Origin: Bacteroidota bacterium
Lineage (GTDB): Bacteria; Bacteroidota; JABWAT01
Length of the DNA stretch: 64,000 nucleotides
Assembly (NCBI GenBank): GCA_020161835.1
Contig: JAIUNL010000010.1
Coordinates: forward strand, 1-64,000
Direction of reading: 5' to 3'
Of the stretch, positions 28,023 through 37,900 are shown piece by piece; position 1 is the first letter of the stretch; each line of letters starts with the position of its first letter. Made by a program: the position numbers and the translations under genes. The notes below the pieces were generated by a model. It had not been told where the DNA came from, did no database searches, and saw only the letters and a program-made list of their open reading frames with translations.

Positions 28023-28184
28023 ATGATAGATAAACCAACACCCAAAGGGTACAAAGAAGAAGATTACCCACCCGTCCCGACAGGGCTGAATAAATTTTTC
28101 AGGACCTTCTGGCCGTGGCAAATGATCCGGTTTGTGGTTCTGAATCTGAAAGTTATGAAAATTGTGATCGGCGGACATTCCTGA
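28023..28184 (+). CDS. Small partner protein of the SQR-like gene (53 residues)
   Basis: A 53-codon frame starting MIDKPTPKGYKEEDYPPVP and ending KIVIGGHS. A good AAGGAAA lies about 7 bases upstream of the ATG. The N-terminal third is polar and proline-rich; the rest (FFRTFWPWQMIRFVVLN) is a basic/aromatic amphipathic helix suited to membrane association. It lies 47 bases after the SQR-like gene with no terminator between them, so both are probably one transcript. Function unknown; a membrane-tethering or assembly helper for the flavoprotein is a guess from context. Confidence 0.65.
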   Translation: MIDKPTPKGYKEEDYPPVPTGLNKFFRTFWPWQMIRFVVLNLKVMKIVIGGHS

Positions 28185-28325
28185 AAACCTGCCGGCAAAA
28201 TCCTTTCCGGAAAAGAAATCACCGGAACTAAAAGCGTCAACCAAACGAAAAAAGACCGCTATTCCGCTTTTTATTTCTATTTATTTCATTTTGCCATATT
28301 TTATTCGGCAATGAACTGATTTTTA

Positions 28326-28360
28326 TTTGTCTGACAATTGGAACTTTTGATTTAACTTTG
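28326..28360 (+). promoter_or_regulatory. Possible Bacteroidota-type promoter of cysE
   Basis: TAACTTTG (28353-28360) matches the TAnnTTTG -7 consensus known from Bacteroidota, with a TTTG at 28326-28329 upstream. The spacing of 23 bases is slightly longer than the usual 19-21. It would give a short leader of about 20 bases before the cysE ATG, which lacks a Shine-Dalgarno sequence. Confidence 0.35.
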
Positions 28361-28388
28361 TAATTTGGACAATTAAATACAGATTCAA

Positions 28389-29243
28389 ATGATAAAAACA
28401 GGTCACATACCGGCTCAGCTTACCCGTCAGATTTTTGATTTCAGATCTGAAGCAGGTACAGCATCCCTTCCCAAAGGGCGGGTTATCCGTTTTGTTGATG
28501 ACCTGATTAATCTGATGTTTCCGCAGCATGGTGAACCTGAAGATTTGAATTCAGATCAGGTTGAGGAAAGGCTTGAAATTCTCAGTGCTGAACTGAATAT
28601 GTTCCTCGAACTCATCCTTCCTGACCATCCTGCCAAGGCAATTGAAGTTTTAAATTTGTTTTTTGAACACCTGCCTGAAATTCACCAGACCATTCTTTCA
28701 GATGCCAACGCCATTTATAAAGGTGATCCGGCAGCAACTTCTGTCAACGAAGTTATTTCAACTTATCCCGGTTTTGCCGCCATTTCTATTTTCAGAATTG
28801 CCAGTTTTTTCTATCGCCAGTACATTTCGTTGTTACCCAGAATGATGTCTGAATATGCCCACGAACGTACCGGCATTGATATCCACCCGGGTGCAACCAT
28901 TGGTGAAGGATTCTGCATCGATCACGGAACCGGGATTGTGATTGGCGAAACGTCAGTCATCGGGAATCAGGTAAAGATTTATCAGGGCGTGACATTGGGT
29001 GCATTAAGCGTTGAAAAAACCATGGCTCAGACCAAACGACATCCAACCATTGAAGATCACGTTGTGATTTATTCAGGCGCAACCATTTTAGGTGGTGAAA
29101 CCGTTATCGGCCACGATTCCATCATCGGAGGAAATGTCTGGCTGACCGAAAGTGTTGCCCCATTTTCTGTTGTTTATCACAAAAGTGAAATCAGGATCCG
29201 GAATACCCGGTTCAACGAAAACTCCATCGAATTTTTCATTTAA
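28389..29243 (+). CDS. cysE: Serine O-acetyltransferase
   Basis: 284 residues. An N-terminal helical domain (residues 1-150) is followed by the left-handed beta-helix of hexapeptide acyltransferases (about 160-265). The hallmark stretch is HERTGIDIHPGATIGEGF, IDHGTGIVIGET and the glycine-rich GVTLGALS. It makes O-acetylserine from serine and acetyl-CoA, the substrate of the cysteine synthase encoded 138 bases downstream. The C-terminus ends SIEFFI; the terminal Ile fits the known requirement for binding to CysK in the cysteine synthase complex. The gene stops 6 bases before a polycysteine leader reading frame. Confidence 0.93.
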   Translation: MIKTGHIPAQLTRQIFDFRSEAGTASLPKGRVIRFVDDLINLMFPQHGEPEDLNSDQVEERLEILSAELNMFLELILPDHPAKAIEVLNLFFEHLPEIHQTILSDANAIYKGDPAATSVNEVISTYPGFAAISIFRIASFFYRQYISLLPRMMSEYAHERTGIDIHPGATIGEGFCIDHGTGIVIGETSVIGNQVKIYQGVTLGALSVEKTMAQTKRHPTIEDHVVIYSGATILGGETVIGHDSIIGGNVWLTESVAPFSVVYHKSEIRIRNTRFNENSIEFFI

Positions 29244-29249
29244 CATCCA

Positions 29250-29324
29250 ATGAAGCAACACATCCTATCTGTTTCCCTTTTCTGTTTGTGCTGCTGTTGC
29301 GGGCTCCCCAGCCCCATTATTTGA
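29250..29324 (+). CDS. Polycysteine leader peptide between cysE and cysK
   Basis: A 24-codon frame that begins MKQHILSV and continues LFCLCCCCGLPSPII before a TGA. It holds five cysteine codons, four of them consecutive (29289-29300, TGC TGC TGT TGC). The start is 6 bases after the cysE stop and no Shine-Dalgarno is visible, so translation would rely on coupling to cysE. The cysK ATG is 57 bases after its stop. Leader peptides rich in the amino acid made by the downstream enzyme are the hallmark of ribosome-mediated attenuation, and polycysteine upstream ORFs act this way in mycobacteria (established knowledge). A cysteine-sensing role here is inference, but the codon run directly before cysK is unlikely by chance. 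Confidence 0.6.
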   Translation: MKQHILSVSLFCLCCCCGLPSPII

Positions 29325-29328
29325 TTTT
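29301..29328 (+). promoter_or_regulatory. Candidate attenuator hairpin after the cysteine codon run
   Basis: GGGCT (29301-29305) pairs with AGCCC (29310-29314) around a CCCC loop and is followed by a T-rich but imperfect tract (ATTATTTGATTTT). The stem begins at the base directly after the last of the four cysteine codons. A ribosome stalled there for lack of Cys-tRNA would cover the hairpin and allow transcription into cysK; fast translation would leave it free. The stem is short, so the mechanism could also work on translation initiation of cysK. Confidence 0.45.
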
Positions 29329-29381
29329 ACCCGAACGTACCGGTTTCCCATTTATAAATTAATCAATTCAAGGATTCACTC

Positions 29382-30299
29382 ATGAGCTATCAATCTATTC
29401 TCGAAACTATTGGCAATACCCCTCACGTTAAACTAAACCGTCTTTATGCAGACCGGAAGGTTTCAGTTTATGTTAAACTTGAAAAAACCAATCCGGGCGG
29501 AAGTATCAAAGATCGTATTGCCCTTGCCATGATCGAAGATGCTGAAGCCAAAGGCATTCTCAACAAAGATTCGGTTATTATCGAACCGACTTCAGGCAAT
29601 ACCGGTGTCGGACTTGCACTTGTTGCTGCCGTAAAAGGCTATAAACTCATTCTGGTCATGCCGGAATCCATGTCAATTGAACGCCGCCGGCTGATGTCGG
29701 TTTATGGTGCATCGTTTGAACTCACACCCCGTGAAAAAGGAATGAAGGGTGCCATCGAAAAAGCAAAAGAACTGGCTGCAGCAACTCCCAATTCCTGGAT
29801 TCCGCAGCAATTTGAAAATCCGGCCAATATTGCCATCCATTCAAAAACCACCGCACAGGAGATTCTGAAGGATTTTCCTGACGGACTCGATTATATCATC
29901 ACCGGCGTTGGCACCGGCGGTCACATTACCGGCGTTGCAGAAGTCCTGAAGCCCTTATTTCCAAACCTGAAGGTTTTCGCAGTTGAACCTGCACTTTCAC
30001 CGGTTATTTCAGGCGGCTCACCCGGACCTCACCCGATTCAGGGAATTGGTGCCGGTTTTATTCCAGCCAATCTCCATACCAATATTCTTGATGGCGTGAT
30101 TCAGGTTACCAAGGAAGAAGCTTATGAATTTGCAGGTCGTGCTGCCCGTGAAGAAGGCATTTTCGCCGGAGTTTCGTCTGGTGCCTCCTTGGCTGCAGTT
30201 GCAAAAAAACTTCCTGAAATTGCTGACGGCGCCAAAATCCTGACTTTCAATTATGATACCGGTGAACGTTATCTGTCTATTGAAGGCCTGTTCGCTTAA
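29382..30299 (+). CDS. cysK: Cysteine synthase A (O-acetylserine sulfhydrylase)
   Basis: 305 residues of PLP fold type II. The PLP-binding lysine is Lys43 in [11 protein letters not shown]; the substrate loop PTSGNTG lies at residues 69-75; the phosphate-binding GTGGH loop and the PIQGIGAGF segment are all present. The length is typical of CysK. It combines O-acetylserine with sulfide to give cysteine. AAGGA lies 9 bases before the ATG. With cysE upstream and the polycysteine leader between them it forms a compact cysteine biosynthesis unit, and the SQR-like gene nearby competes for the same substrate, sulfide. Confidence 0.95.
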   Translation: MSYQSILETIGNTPHVKLNRLYADRKVSVYVKLEKTNPGGSIKDRIALAMIEDAEAKGILNKDSVIIEPTSGNTGVGLALVAAVKGYKLILVMPESMSIERRRLMSVYGASFELTPREKGMKGAIEKAKELAAATPNSWIPQQFENPANIAIHSKTTAQEILKDFPDGLDYIITGVGTGGHITGVAEVLKPLFPNLKVFAVEPALSPVISGGSPGPHPIQGIGAGFIPANLHTNILDGVIQVTKEEAYEFAGRAAREEGIFAGVSSGASLAAVAKKLPEIADGAKILTFNYDTGERYLSIEGLFA

Positions 30300-30590
30300 T
30301 AATAGAACCATTTGATTTCCTTTATGTTGTCATCCCCGCGTAGGCGGGGATCCAGCATTTTCCCCTTTTCTCCCTACCCCTATAAAAGCCCTTCCATTCA
30401 AACTATTTTCTATTTCAAACAGATTCCTGTATATTTACGCCTAATAAATTAAGGAAATAGTAAAAGACTAATTAATCTATTAAAGAATTTAATAACCGGT
30501 TAATTCCTGCTCCAATGCAGATACCAATGTTTAAATTGTCTTTCTACTAACTACTACCTACTGTCTACTAAACTACTAGTATCTGAAATT
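30300..30590. repeat. Intergenic gap with CCCCGCGTAGGCGGGG palindrome and CTACT words
   Basis: A GTCATCCCCGCG/CGGGGAT palindrome at 30326-30355 is of the same family as the one at 52773-52803. CTACTAACTACTACC words at about 30545-30580 recur at 54993-55035. Neither a gene nor a clear terminator is seen. Confidence 0.7.
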
Positions 30591-31553
30591 ATGAAAGCTA
30601 TACTCGTTTCCCAGCCTGGTGATACATCCGTCATGAAACTGGTTGAATTACCTGAACTGACCCCAAAAGCAGGCGAAGTCCTGATCAGGGTAAAGGCGGC
30701 CGGCGTGAATCCGGTTGATACTTACCTACGTGCAGGAATTCAGGGTTACAATCCGGCCTGCCCCTACACACCCGGAATTGACCTTGCCGGTATTATTGAA
30801 GAAGTCGGCGAAGGCGTCGTAACCCTGAAAGTTGGTGACCGGGTTTACGCTGCCGGAAATCTGACCGGTTCTTATGCAGAATTCGCACTTGCCCGCGCCA
30901 CTCAGGTTTTTGAACTTCCCGAAAATTTATCTTTTGCTCAGGGTGCAACGCTTCATGTTCCCTACGGAACCGCCTATCGGGCCCTGATCCAAAAAGGATT
31001 TGCCAAACCCGGTGAAACCGTGCTGGTACACGGCGGAACAGGCGGAGTCGGTATTGCAGCCATTCAGCTTGCCCGCTGGCAGGGATTACAGGTTATTGCA
31101 TCAGCAGGATCTTCAGGGGGTGCATCTCTGCTCAAATCAAATGGTGCTGGGGCGGTTGTAGATCACACCGATCCTGATCACTTTGCATCTATCATGCACA
31201 TTACCGAAGGCAAAGGTGTTGATATTATCATTGAAATGCTGGCCAATATTAACCTCGGGAAAGATTTAACCCTTCTGAAAACCTTCGGCCGGGTTGTGGT
31301 TGTCGGCAGCCGGGGTCCGGTCGAGATCAACCCGAGAGAAATCATGTCACGCGATGCAACCATAACAGGACTTGCCCTTCGGAATGCAACTGACGGTGAT
31401 TTCAGAGCCATTCACCTCGCACTTTCTGATGGATTCAGATCAGGTCAATTAAAGCCGGTGATCGCCCATGAATTTGCATTGGAAGAAGCCGCCAAAGCCC
31501 ACGATACCATCACCAACACCCGTGCCATGGGCAAAATCGTTTTAATCCCTTAG
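30591..31553 (+). CDS. Zinc-less quinone oxidoreductase (zeta-crystallin-like)
   Basis: 320 residues of the medium-chain dehydrogenase/reductase superfamily. Features are the GroES-like N-terminal domain with AAGVNPVDTYLR and TPGIDLAGIIEEVGEG, and the nucleotide-binding glycine motif GGTGGVGIAAIQLA (about residues 148-161). The catalytic zinc ligands of alcohol dehydrogenases are absent, as in NADPH:quinone reductases. It probably reduces quinones or other enones with NADPH in the cytoplasm. The ATG follows CTACT repeat words and has no good ribosome-binding site. It stands alone between repeat-filled gaps. Confidence 0.87.
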   Translation: MKAILVSQPGDTSVMKLVELPELTPKAGEVLIRVKAAGVNPVDTYLRAGIQGYNPACPYTPGIDLAGIIEEVGEGVVTLKVGDRVYAAGNLTGSYAEFALARATQVFELPENLSFAQGATLHVPYGTAYRALIQKGFAKPGETVLVHGGTGGVGIAAIQLARWQGLQVIASAGSSGGASLLKSNGAGAVVDHTDPDHFASIMHITEGKGVDIIIEMLANINLGKDLTLLKTFGRVVVVGSRGPVEINPREIMSRDATITGLALRNATDGDFRAIHLALSDGFRSGQLKPVIAHEFALEEAAKAHDTITNTRAMGKIVLIP

Positions 31554-31687
31554 TGGTTCGACCGCAGAGGCGCAGGGAACGCAGAGCGGGGGGATATTTT
31601 TTTAATTTCTAATTCATTGATTCATTGAGTCACGAATCATCGTGACTCTGCCTTTCAATTGCATCACCATTCAAAACCTCCATTCTT

Positions 31688-32240
31688 CCTCTGTGAGAAC
31701 CTCTGTGTTTCTCTGTGGCTAAATGAATTTTCTTTTTCGTTTAACTCCAACCTGTATTTGCCTTTTGAATTAAACCCAAAAAAGAAATTTGTATTCCTCC
31801 TCCTTCCTCTGTGAAAACCTCTGTGTTTCTCTGTGGCCAAATGAATTTTCTTTTGCGTTTAACTCCAACCTGTATTTGCTTTTTGCATTAAACCCAAAAA
31901 AGAAATTTGTATTCCTCCTCCTTCTTCTGTGAAAACCTCTGTGTTTCTCTGTGGCCAAATGAATTTTCTTTTGCGTTTAACTCCAACCTGTATTTGCCTT
32001 TTGCATTAAACCCAAAAAAGAAATTTGTATTCCTCCTCCTTCCTCTGTGAAAACCTCTGTGTTTCTCTGTGGCTAAATGAATTTTCTTTTGCATTTAACT
32101 CCAACCTGTATTTGCCTTTTGCATTAAACCCAAAAAAAAGAAATTTGTATTCCTCCGCCTTCCTCTTTGAAAACCTCTGTGTTTCTCTGTGGCCAAATGA
32201 ATTTTCCTTTGCGTTCCCTGCGTCTCCGCGGTCTCTTGAA
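31688..32240. repeat. Five tandem copies of a 118-120-base repeat
   Basis: Copies start at 31688, 31806, 31924, 32042 and 32162 (the last is partial); neighbours differ at only a few positions. Each copy contains CCTCTGTG and TTTCTCTGTGGC words, which also occur in degenerate, reverse-complement form near 54720-54765. The unit is flanked by CGCAGAGGCGCAGGG-type words (31560-31590 and near 32215). Open frames on both strands here are repeat shadows with no ribosome-binding site or known motif. The rest of 31554-32328 holds nothing recognisable. Confidence 0.9.
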
Positions 32241-32328
32241 ATTAGAATTTACGTTTTCTTCCCGATAACCATATAATTTTATCTTTTTCCTTCCGATATT
32301 TGAATATTCCTATTTCAGAGATAAATCC

Positions 32329-34143
32329 ATGAAATTCTTCAACCTTTTTCTTCTTATCCTTATGGCAATACCATTTTCCTCACCTGCCCAACAAGAATTT
32401 GTTCCGCAATGGTCAAAATCAGCCATTTGGTACCAGATTTTCCCTGAGCGATTTCACAATGGCGACAAATCAAACGAGCCAACCATAGATTATGCCGGGC
32501 TTTCCTGGCCGTATGATATAAAAAGTCCGTGGCAAATTCACCGGTGGACTTCAGACTGGTATCAGCTTCAGCCTTATGAAAAACTAAACAAAAAAGACCT
32601 TCATTACAACCTGATCCGCCGCCGGTATGGCGGAGATTTACAGGGAATTATCGACAAACTGGATTATCTGCAATCACTCGGTGTCAATGCCATTTACCTG
32701 AATCCTATATTTATGGCTCCGTCTCATCATAAATATGATGGTATGATGTTTCACCATGTTGACCCGTATCTTGGGCCTGATCCACGTGCAGATTTAAAGA
32801 AAATAAGTCAGGAAACACCCGACGATCCCTCAACCTGGGAATGGACTGAAGCGGATAAATTGGCATTGAAACTCATTGCCGAAGTGCACCAACGTGGAAT
32901 GAAGATCATTTTTGACGGGGTTTTCAATCACATGGGAATCAACAGTTTTGCTTTTCAGGATGTGAAAAGGAATCAGCAAAAATCCCGTTTTGGCAACTGG
33001 TTCACCATCAAATCATGGGACGATTCTGTAAAAGGAACCAAATTTGACTATGATGGCTGGTTTGGAGTCAAAGAACTCCCCGAACTGCGTGAAGATGAAA
33101 ACGGAATTGTAACCGGACCCAGAGAATACATTTTCGCTGCAACCCGCCGTTGGATGGATCCGAATGAAAATGGAAACGGAAATGACGGGATTGATGGGTG
33201 GCGTCTGGACGTTGCTTTTTGTGTGAAACATGCCTTCTGGAAAGACTGGCGTAAATTGGTTAGGGAATTGAATCCTGAAGCTTATCTGACCGCAGAAGTG
33301 ATTGATCCGATTCCGGTGATCAAACCCTATCTCGAAGGAGATGAATTTGATGCCGTCATGAATTATAATTTTGCCTTTACTTCTTCGGATTATTTCATTG
33401 CAAAAAGAACCCGGATTTCAACCACTGAATTTGACCGGCAACTGAAAGAACTCAGAGAAGCCTTTCCGGCAGGTGTTGCTTACGTACAACAAAATTTGTT
33501 CGGCAGCCATGATGCCAACCGGATCGGTTCAGCCATTGTAAACCGGGATCTCGGTCGTTATGGCGACTGGGGTGAATATTTCGGTAAATCAAAAGCCTCG
33601 AATCCGGATTATTCAACCCGTAAACCAACTGCGGAGGAGCTAAAGGTTCAAAAATTATTTGCCATTTTTCAGATGACTTATGTGGGTGCCCCCATGATTT
33701 ATTACGGTGATGAAGCCGGCATGTGGGGAGCCAATGATCCTGACTGCAGGAAGCCAATGGTCTGGGAGGATATGTACTACGATCCGGAAGTTTATAATGC
33801 CGACAGCACCCTCAGAAAAAATCCGGACAAAGTCGAATTCAACAAAGACTTGTTTGGTCACTATCAAACCCTGATTAAAATCAGAAAAGATCATTCTGCG
33901 CTGTCACTTGGGGATTTCAAGACCCTTCTGATTGATGACAAACAATCGGTTTATGCCTTCAGCCGGACTTACGAAGGGAAAACGGTGGTTGTGGTTCTGA
34001 ACAATACCGAGAAAAATGCCACTGTTAATTTGAAACTGAAAGGCGTCTGGAAAGATGCTTTCACCAACAAAGCCTTCACAGCCGGTTCCCTTGAAAAAGC
34101 AGTGAGTGTCAAAGCATTGTGGGGCTTGATTCTGGTGCAATAG
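32329..34143 (+). CDS. GH13 alpha-amylase family enzyme, secreted
   Basis: 604 residues with a signal peptide (residues 1-20, ending SPAQ). The GH13 TIM-barrel signatures are all there: DGVFNH (residues 196-201), DGWRLDVAF with nucleophile Asp294, LTAEVID with acid/base Glu323, and FGSHDANR with Asp395. The mode WYQIFPERFHNGD near the N-terminus resembles neopullulanase/cyclomaltodextrinase-type members, so periplasmic or secreted hydrolysis of alpha-glucans such as starch, pullulan or cyclodextrins is likely. A C-terminal beta domain follows (about 520-604). The gene lies 836 bases before a Reg_prop sensor kinase that could respond to carbohydrate, although a small gene and repeats lie between. 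Confidence 0.9.
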   Translation: MKFFNLFLLILMAIPFSSPAQQEFVPQWSKSAIWYQIFPERFHNGDKSNEPTIDYAGLSWPYDIKSPWQIHRWTSDWYQLQPYEKLNKKDLHYNLIRRRYGGDLQGIIDKLDYLQSLGVNAIYLNPIFMAPSHHKYDGMMFHHVDPYLGPDPRADLKKISQETPDDPSTWEWTEADKLALKLIAEVHQRGMKIIFDGVFNHMGINSFAFQDVKRNQQKSRFGNWFTIKSWDDSVKGTKFDYDGWFGVKELPELREDENGIVTGPREYIFAATRRWMDPNENGNGNDGIDGWRLDVAFCVKHAFWKDWRKLVRELNPEAYLTAEVIDPIPVIKPYLEGDEFDAVMNYNFAFTSSDYFIAKRTRISTTEFDRQLKELREAFPAGVAYVQQNLFGSHDANRIGSAIVNRDLGRYGDWGEYFGKSKASNPDYSTRKPTAEELKVQKLFAIFQMTYVGAPMIYYGDEAGMWGANDPDCRKPMVWEDMYYDPEVYNADSTLRKNPDKVEFNKDLFGHYQTLIKIRKDHSALSLGDFKTLLIDDKQSVYAFSRTYEGKTVVVVLNNTEKNATVNLKLKGVWKDAFTNKAFTAGSLEKAVSVKALWGLILVQ

Positions 34144-34407
34144 GGAAAAGATAGGCTTAAGGCATAAGGCGTAAGGTGTAAGGGAAAATTCCCCTCTCCT
34201 GATAAAATCGGGATTTACAACTTTTAAAGTCATCGATCCGTCAACCGACGGAGAGGGGTGTCCCGTCCCGAGAATCGAGATCGGAACGGGGTGGTTTTGC
34301 AATCTGCAACCCGGTCCCTATCCGTCAAATACGCTCAGTAACCACATTAAAGTTCGGGAAAGAACGAAATCATCTGATTTTTCAATAACAGATAGTCTAA
34401 ATTCTTA
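34144..34407. repeat. Repeat block after the GH13 gene
   Basis: It starts with TTAAGGCATAAGGCGTAAGG-like words (34155-34182), then carries the second copy of the CCCCTCTCC/GGAGAGGGG element (34191-34258), whose interior closely matches that at 26106-26173. A GTCCCGTCCCGAGAATCGAG stretch follows. No gene is seen. Confidence 0.8.
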
Positions 34408-34824
34408 ATGACAAAAAAAATCCTGCTTGTATTTATCATCTCAATTATTCCAATGTTCCTTCAAGCCCAGGGTTGTGATAACTTTCAAATTCTTATCCAA
34501 ATCTACAGTGGAACTTCCCAACAAGAAATTGATGAGCTGCTATCTGCAAACAATCTTGTACAAAGTGGAGAACTAATGCTGGATCAATTTATTGTTGCAC
34601 ACAGGATTGGTGTTAAACCCAAAATGTATGCCGATAGTATTGAAATACAGCAATTGGATTCAATTATTACCAATTTAGAAAAAGCTGATAATATTGTTAA
34701 AAGTGCTACGAAAAATAGTTATTACAAACCCACTTATTTTTGGCAACCAAAAAAGAAGAATAAATCAAAAAACGAAAATACCGGTTTCAGTACTCCAATA
34801 GATTCAATAAAAAGACAGGATTAA
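34408..34824 (+). CDS. Hypothetical secreted protein
   Basis: 138 residues with a signal peptide ending FLQAQ. The mature part has a predicted mixed alpha/beta core (residues 25-100, including YSGTSQQEIDELLSANNLV) and a basic, low-complexity tail (KPTYFWQPKKKNKSKNEN). I recognise no family. Its codons are more AT-rich than those of the flanking genes. No Shine-Dalgarno is seen before the ATG, which is preceded by repeats. Confidence 0.55.
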   Translation: MTKKILLVFIISIIPMFLQAQGCDNFQILIQIYSGTSQQEIDELLSANNLVQSGELMLDQFIVAHRIGVKPKMYADSIEIQQLDSIITNLEKADNIVKSATKNSYYKPTYFWQPKKKNKSKNENTGFSTPIDSIKRQD

Positions 34825-34978
34825 CACTGATATTAAGGTTGACCATTAAATATTTAATTCAGGAATTACGCCGTGTGTGAAAGGTTTTTTTCACTCAACT
34901 TACCACTTACCACATGCCACTCGTTACCTGAATTTCCCCTTCCTTCCTTCTTCCTGCATTTTGTCGTATTTTTCAGTC

Positions 34979-37900
34979 ATGATTTTTCAATTTAACATAT
35001 TCAATTTGGCAAAAACTGCACTTCTGCTGATCCTGTTTTTATCCCTGCCTGTCACAAAAATCTTCGCTCAGGGTTCCACCATTTGGTTTGAATCGCTGAC
35101 CAACAATGACGGATTGTCTTCAAATGCCGTTAATGCGGTTGTCCATGACCAGCATGGTTTTGTCTGGATTGGTACTCAAAACGGACTGAATGTCTGGGAC
35201 GGTACACAGGTCATTTCATTTTACAAAGACACGTTCAGTGACAAAGGTCTGAAAAGCTCTGACATCACCGCAATGGCTGAAGATTCAAAAGGTCAGCTCT
35301 GGGTCGGAACTAATGGCAACGGCATTTACAGATTCAACAGAAATCAGGGGTATTTCAATCCGGTGAATCCTTCAGGTTTGCAGACCGGTGAAATTCATTT
35401 TCTTTTTCCGGATTCAAAAGGAAATTTATGGATCGGGACTCACAGTCAGGGGCTCTGGAAACTTGCAGCGTCAGACACCATTCCGGTTCTGATTCCAGGT
35501 TCACAGTTTCTGCACTCAATGTCGTGGATTACTGAACTTTCTGATGGACAGATTATTGTTGGAACCCTGATCGGTCTTTACCATATCAGTCAGGCAGACA
35601 ATCGTGCAGACCCCTTTTCTCTTTTCCCGAAAAAGGAAATCATTTCACTCGCCAGACATATCAACACCCTTTTCATTGGGACGCCTGACGGACTTTATTC
35701 GATGGATGAACCATCCGGATTACAAACAAGAGAACCGAAACTTCTGCTGAAAAACATGGAGATCAGGTCGCTTTTATCGGATTCTTCAACCGGTTTATGG
35801 ATCGGAACCGAGTCAAACGGTCTCTGGCATCTCAATTTTAAATCCGGTGAACTTTCGACTGTTTCTGAAAATCCCACCGATAAAATACCGTCACCTGTTT
35901 CATCCCTTCTCATCGATCAGGACAGGAATCTCTGGATCGGACTTTCAGGAATGGGTGTCAGGAAGCTCGATCTTAATCAGGGCAGCTTTAATACTGTTTC
36001 ACTTCGGACGGAAGGGTACCGTGGATTAACCGATGCTCACATCTGGTCAATTTCTATGACTGCAGCGGGTGATCTCATGCTGGGAACCCGAACACAGGGT
36101 GTCCTGATCTGGAATCCTGAAAACAAACGGTTTCACCCGCTTCCTTCAACACTTTTTTCTCCAACTGTTGCATTCCGTGCTCTTTATACCGACCCGGATG
36201 GCGTCATCTGGACCGGAACAGATGGAAAAGGAATAACTGCTATTTACCCGGATGGCAAAACCAAATCGTTCAGATCTGCCCCGGACTCTGACACCAAATT
36301 AAATTCTGACCTGATCAGAGGTATTTACCCGGGAAATGGTGCTGACTTGCTGATTTGCACCCGGGGCGGCGGTTTTAGTATTCTGAACCGGTTCACCGGC
36401 GAAATCAAAACATTTTCAAATAAACCTGACGGGTATCCCTGGCTGGGTTATAACAATACCTGGATGGCCATTCCGGATTCTGGCGAAAGGGTGTGGGTGG
36501 CTAATTCCATGGGGATTGCTTTAATCAATCCGAAAAAAAACGAGTCCCGTTTAATTCTCACACCCGCAGACCGGCCGGATCTCGGCGAAATCAATATCTT
36601 ATCCATTCTGGATTCAAAGGATGGATTTCTCTGGCTGGCAACCCGGCATGACGGATTGATCCGGTTTTCGAAATCGAATCACTCGACCCAGTTCTTCCAA
36701 ACCAAACATGGACTTCCAAGTAACGGCATTTACGGGCTCATCCAGGACAAAAATAAACGGATCTGGATGAGTACAGATCACGGAATTGCGGTTCTTAACC
36801 CTGAATCCGGCGAAATATTGACCTGGTCAGTCAAAAATGGAATTCCGGGAAATGAATTCAACTCAGGAAGTTTTTTTCAGGCACCTGACGGGCATATTTT
36901 TTTCGGAGGGGCAGATGGCGTTGTTTCTTTCCACCCCGATCATATTTATTCATCCAATTCCGGTGTCCAACCTTTAATCCGGAAAGTAAGCATTTTGGAT
37001 CCCCAAAACCGGACGACAGTCTATCATTTCTGGCAAGAACCCAAAGAGACACTTTCCATGCCTGAAAACTTGGTCATGCTGGGAATTGATTTCTCAGGGA
37101 TGGAATTTCAGAGGCCTGACCGCCTGAGGTTTTCTTATTTACTCGATGGGTATAATGAAGACTGGGTCTCAATCGGAAGTCATCATAACATCCAGTTTAC
37201 CGGACTTGAACCTGGTTTTTACACCCTCAGAATCAGAGAAACATCAACTCCTGGATTTGAAAAAAACGAGACCAAACTGGAATTCTCGATTCCGCCCGCA
37301 TTCTGGCAAACCCTCTGGTTTAAAATTACTGTCGTTCTTCTGATTGCCTCGTTTATTTATCTGGCGTTCTGGCTTGAAATCCGCCGGAAACTTCATATTG
37401 AACGTCTCAGGTTGAATATAGCCAGTGATCTTCATGACGATGTGGGGGTTTTGCTCACCAAAATTTCAATGAAAACCGATTTACTTTCTGATGAAACAGC
37501 TGATGAATCAAAAAGAAAGTCACTTGATACCATCAGTAACCTTACAAGGTCAGTCATTATGACCATGAGCGACTCGATCTGGTCAATAGATTCACGAAAT
37601 GACCGGATCGCCAATTTAACTGATCGGATGAAGGGATTCTGCAGAATTGTGTTTGAAAATGGAGCCATCAATTATGACTTTTTTACAGATGGATTAAATC
37701 CGGATAAAAAATTGCCTGTTGATATCAGACAAAATATTTTTCTGATTTTCAAGGAAGCCATTCACAATTGTGCAAAACATTCTGATGGTACTGAAATTAA
37801 AATCTCTCTGATTCAGACAGCGAAAGACTTCACGATGGTCATTTCAGATAACGGCTCAGGAAAGGAATCAGGAGCAAAAGGTTCGGGATCCGGTTTAACC

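Noticed and set aside
31770..32276. Three overlapping open frames on both strands
   Set aside because: They repeat with the 118-base tandem unit and show the same peptide in each copy; no start signals.
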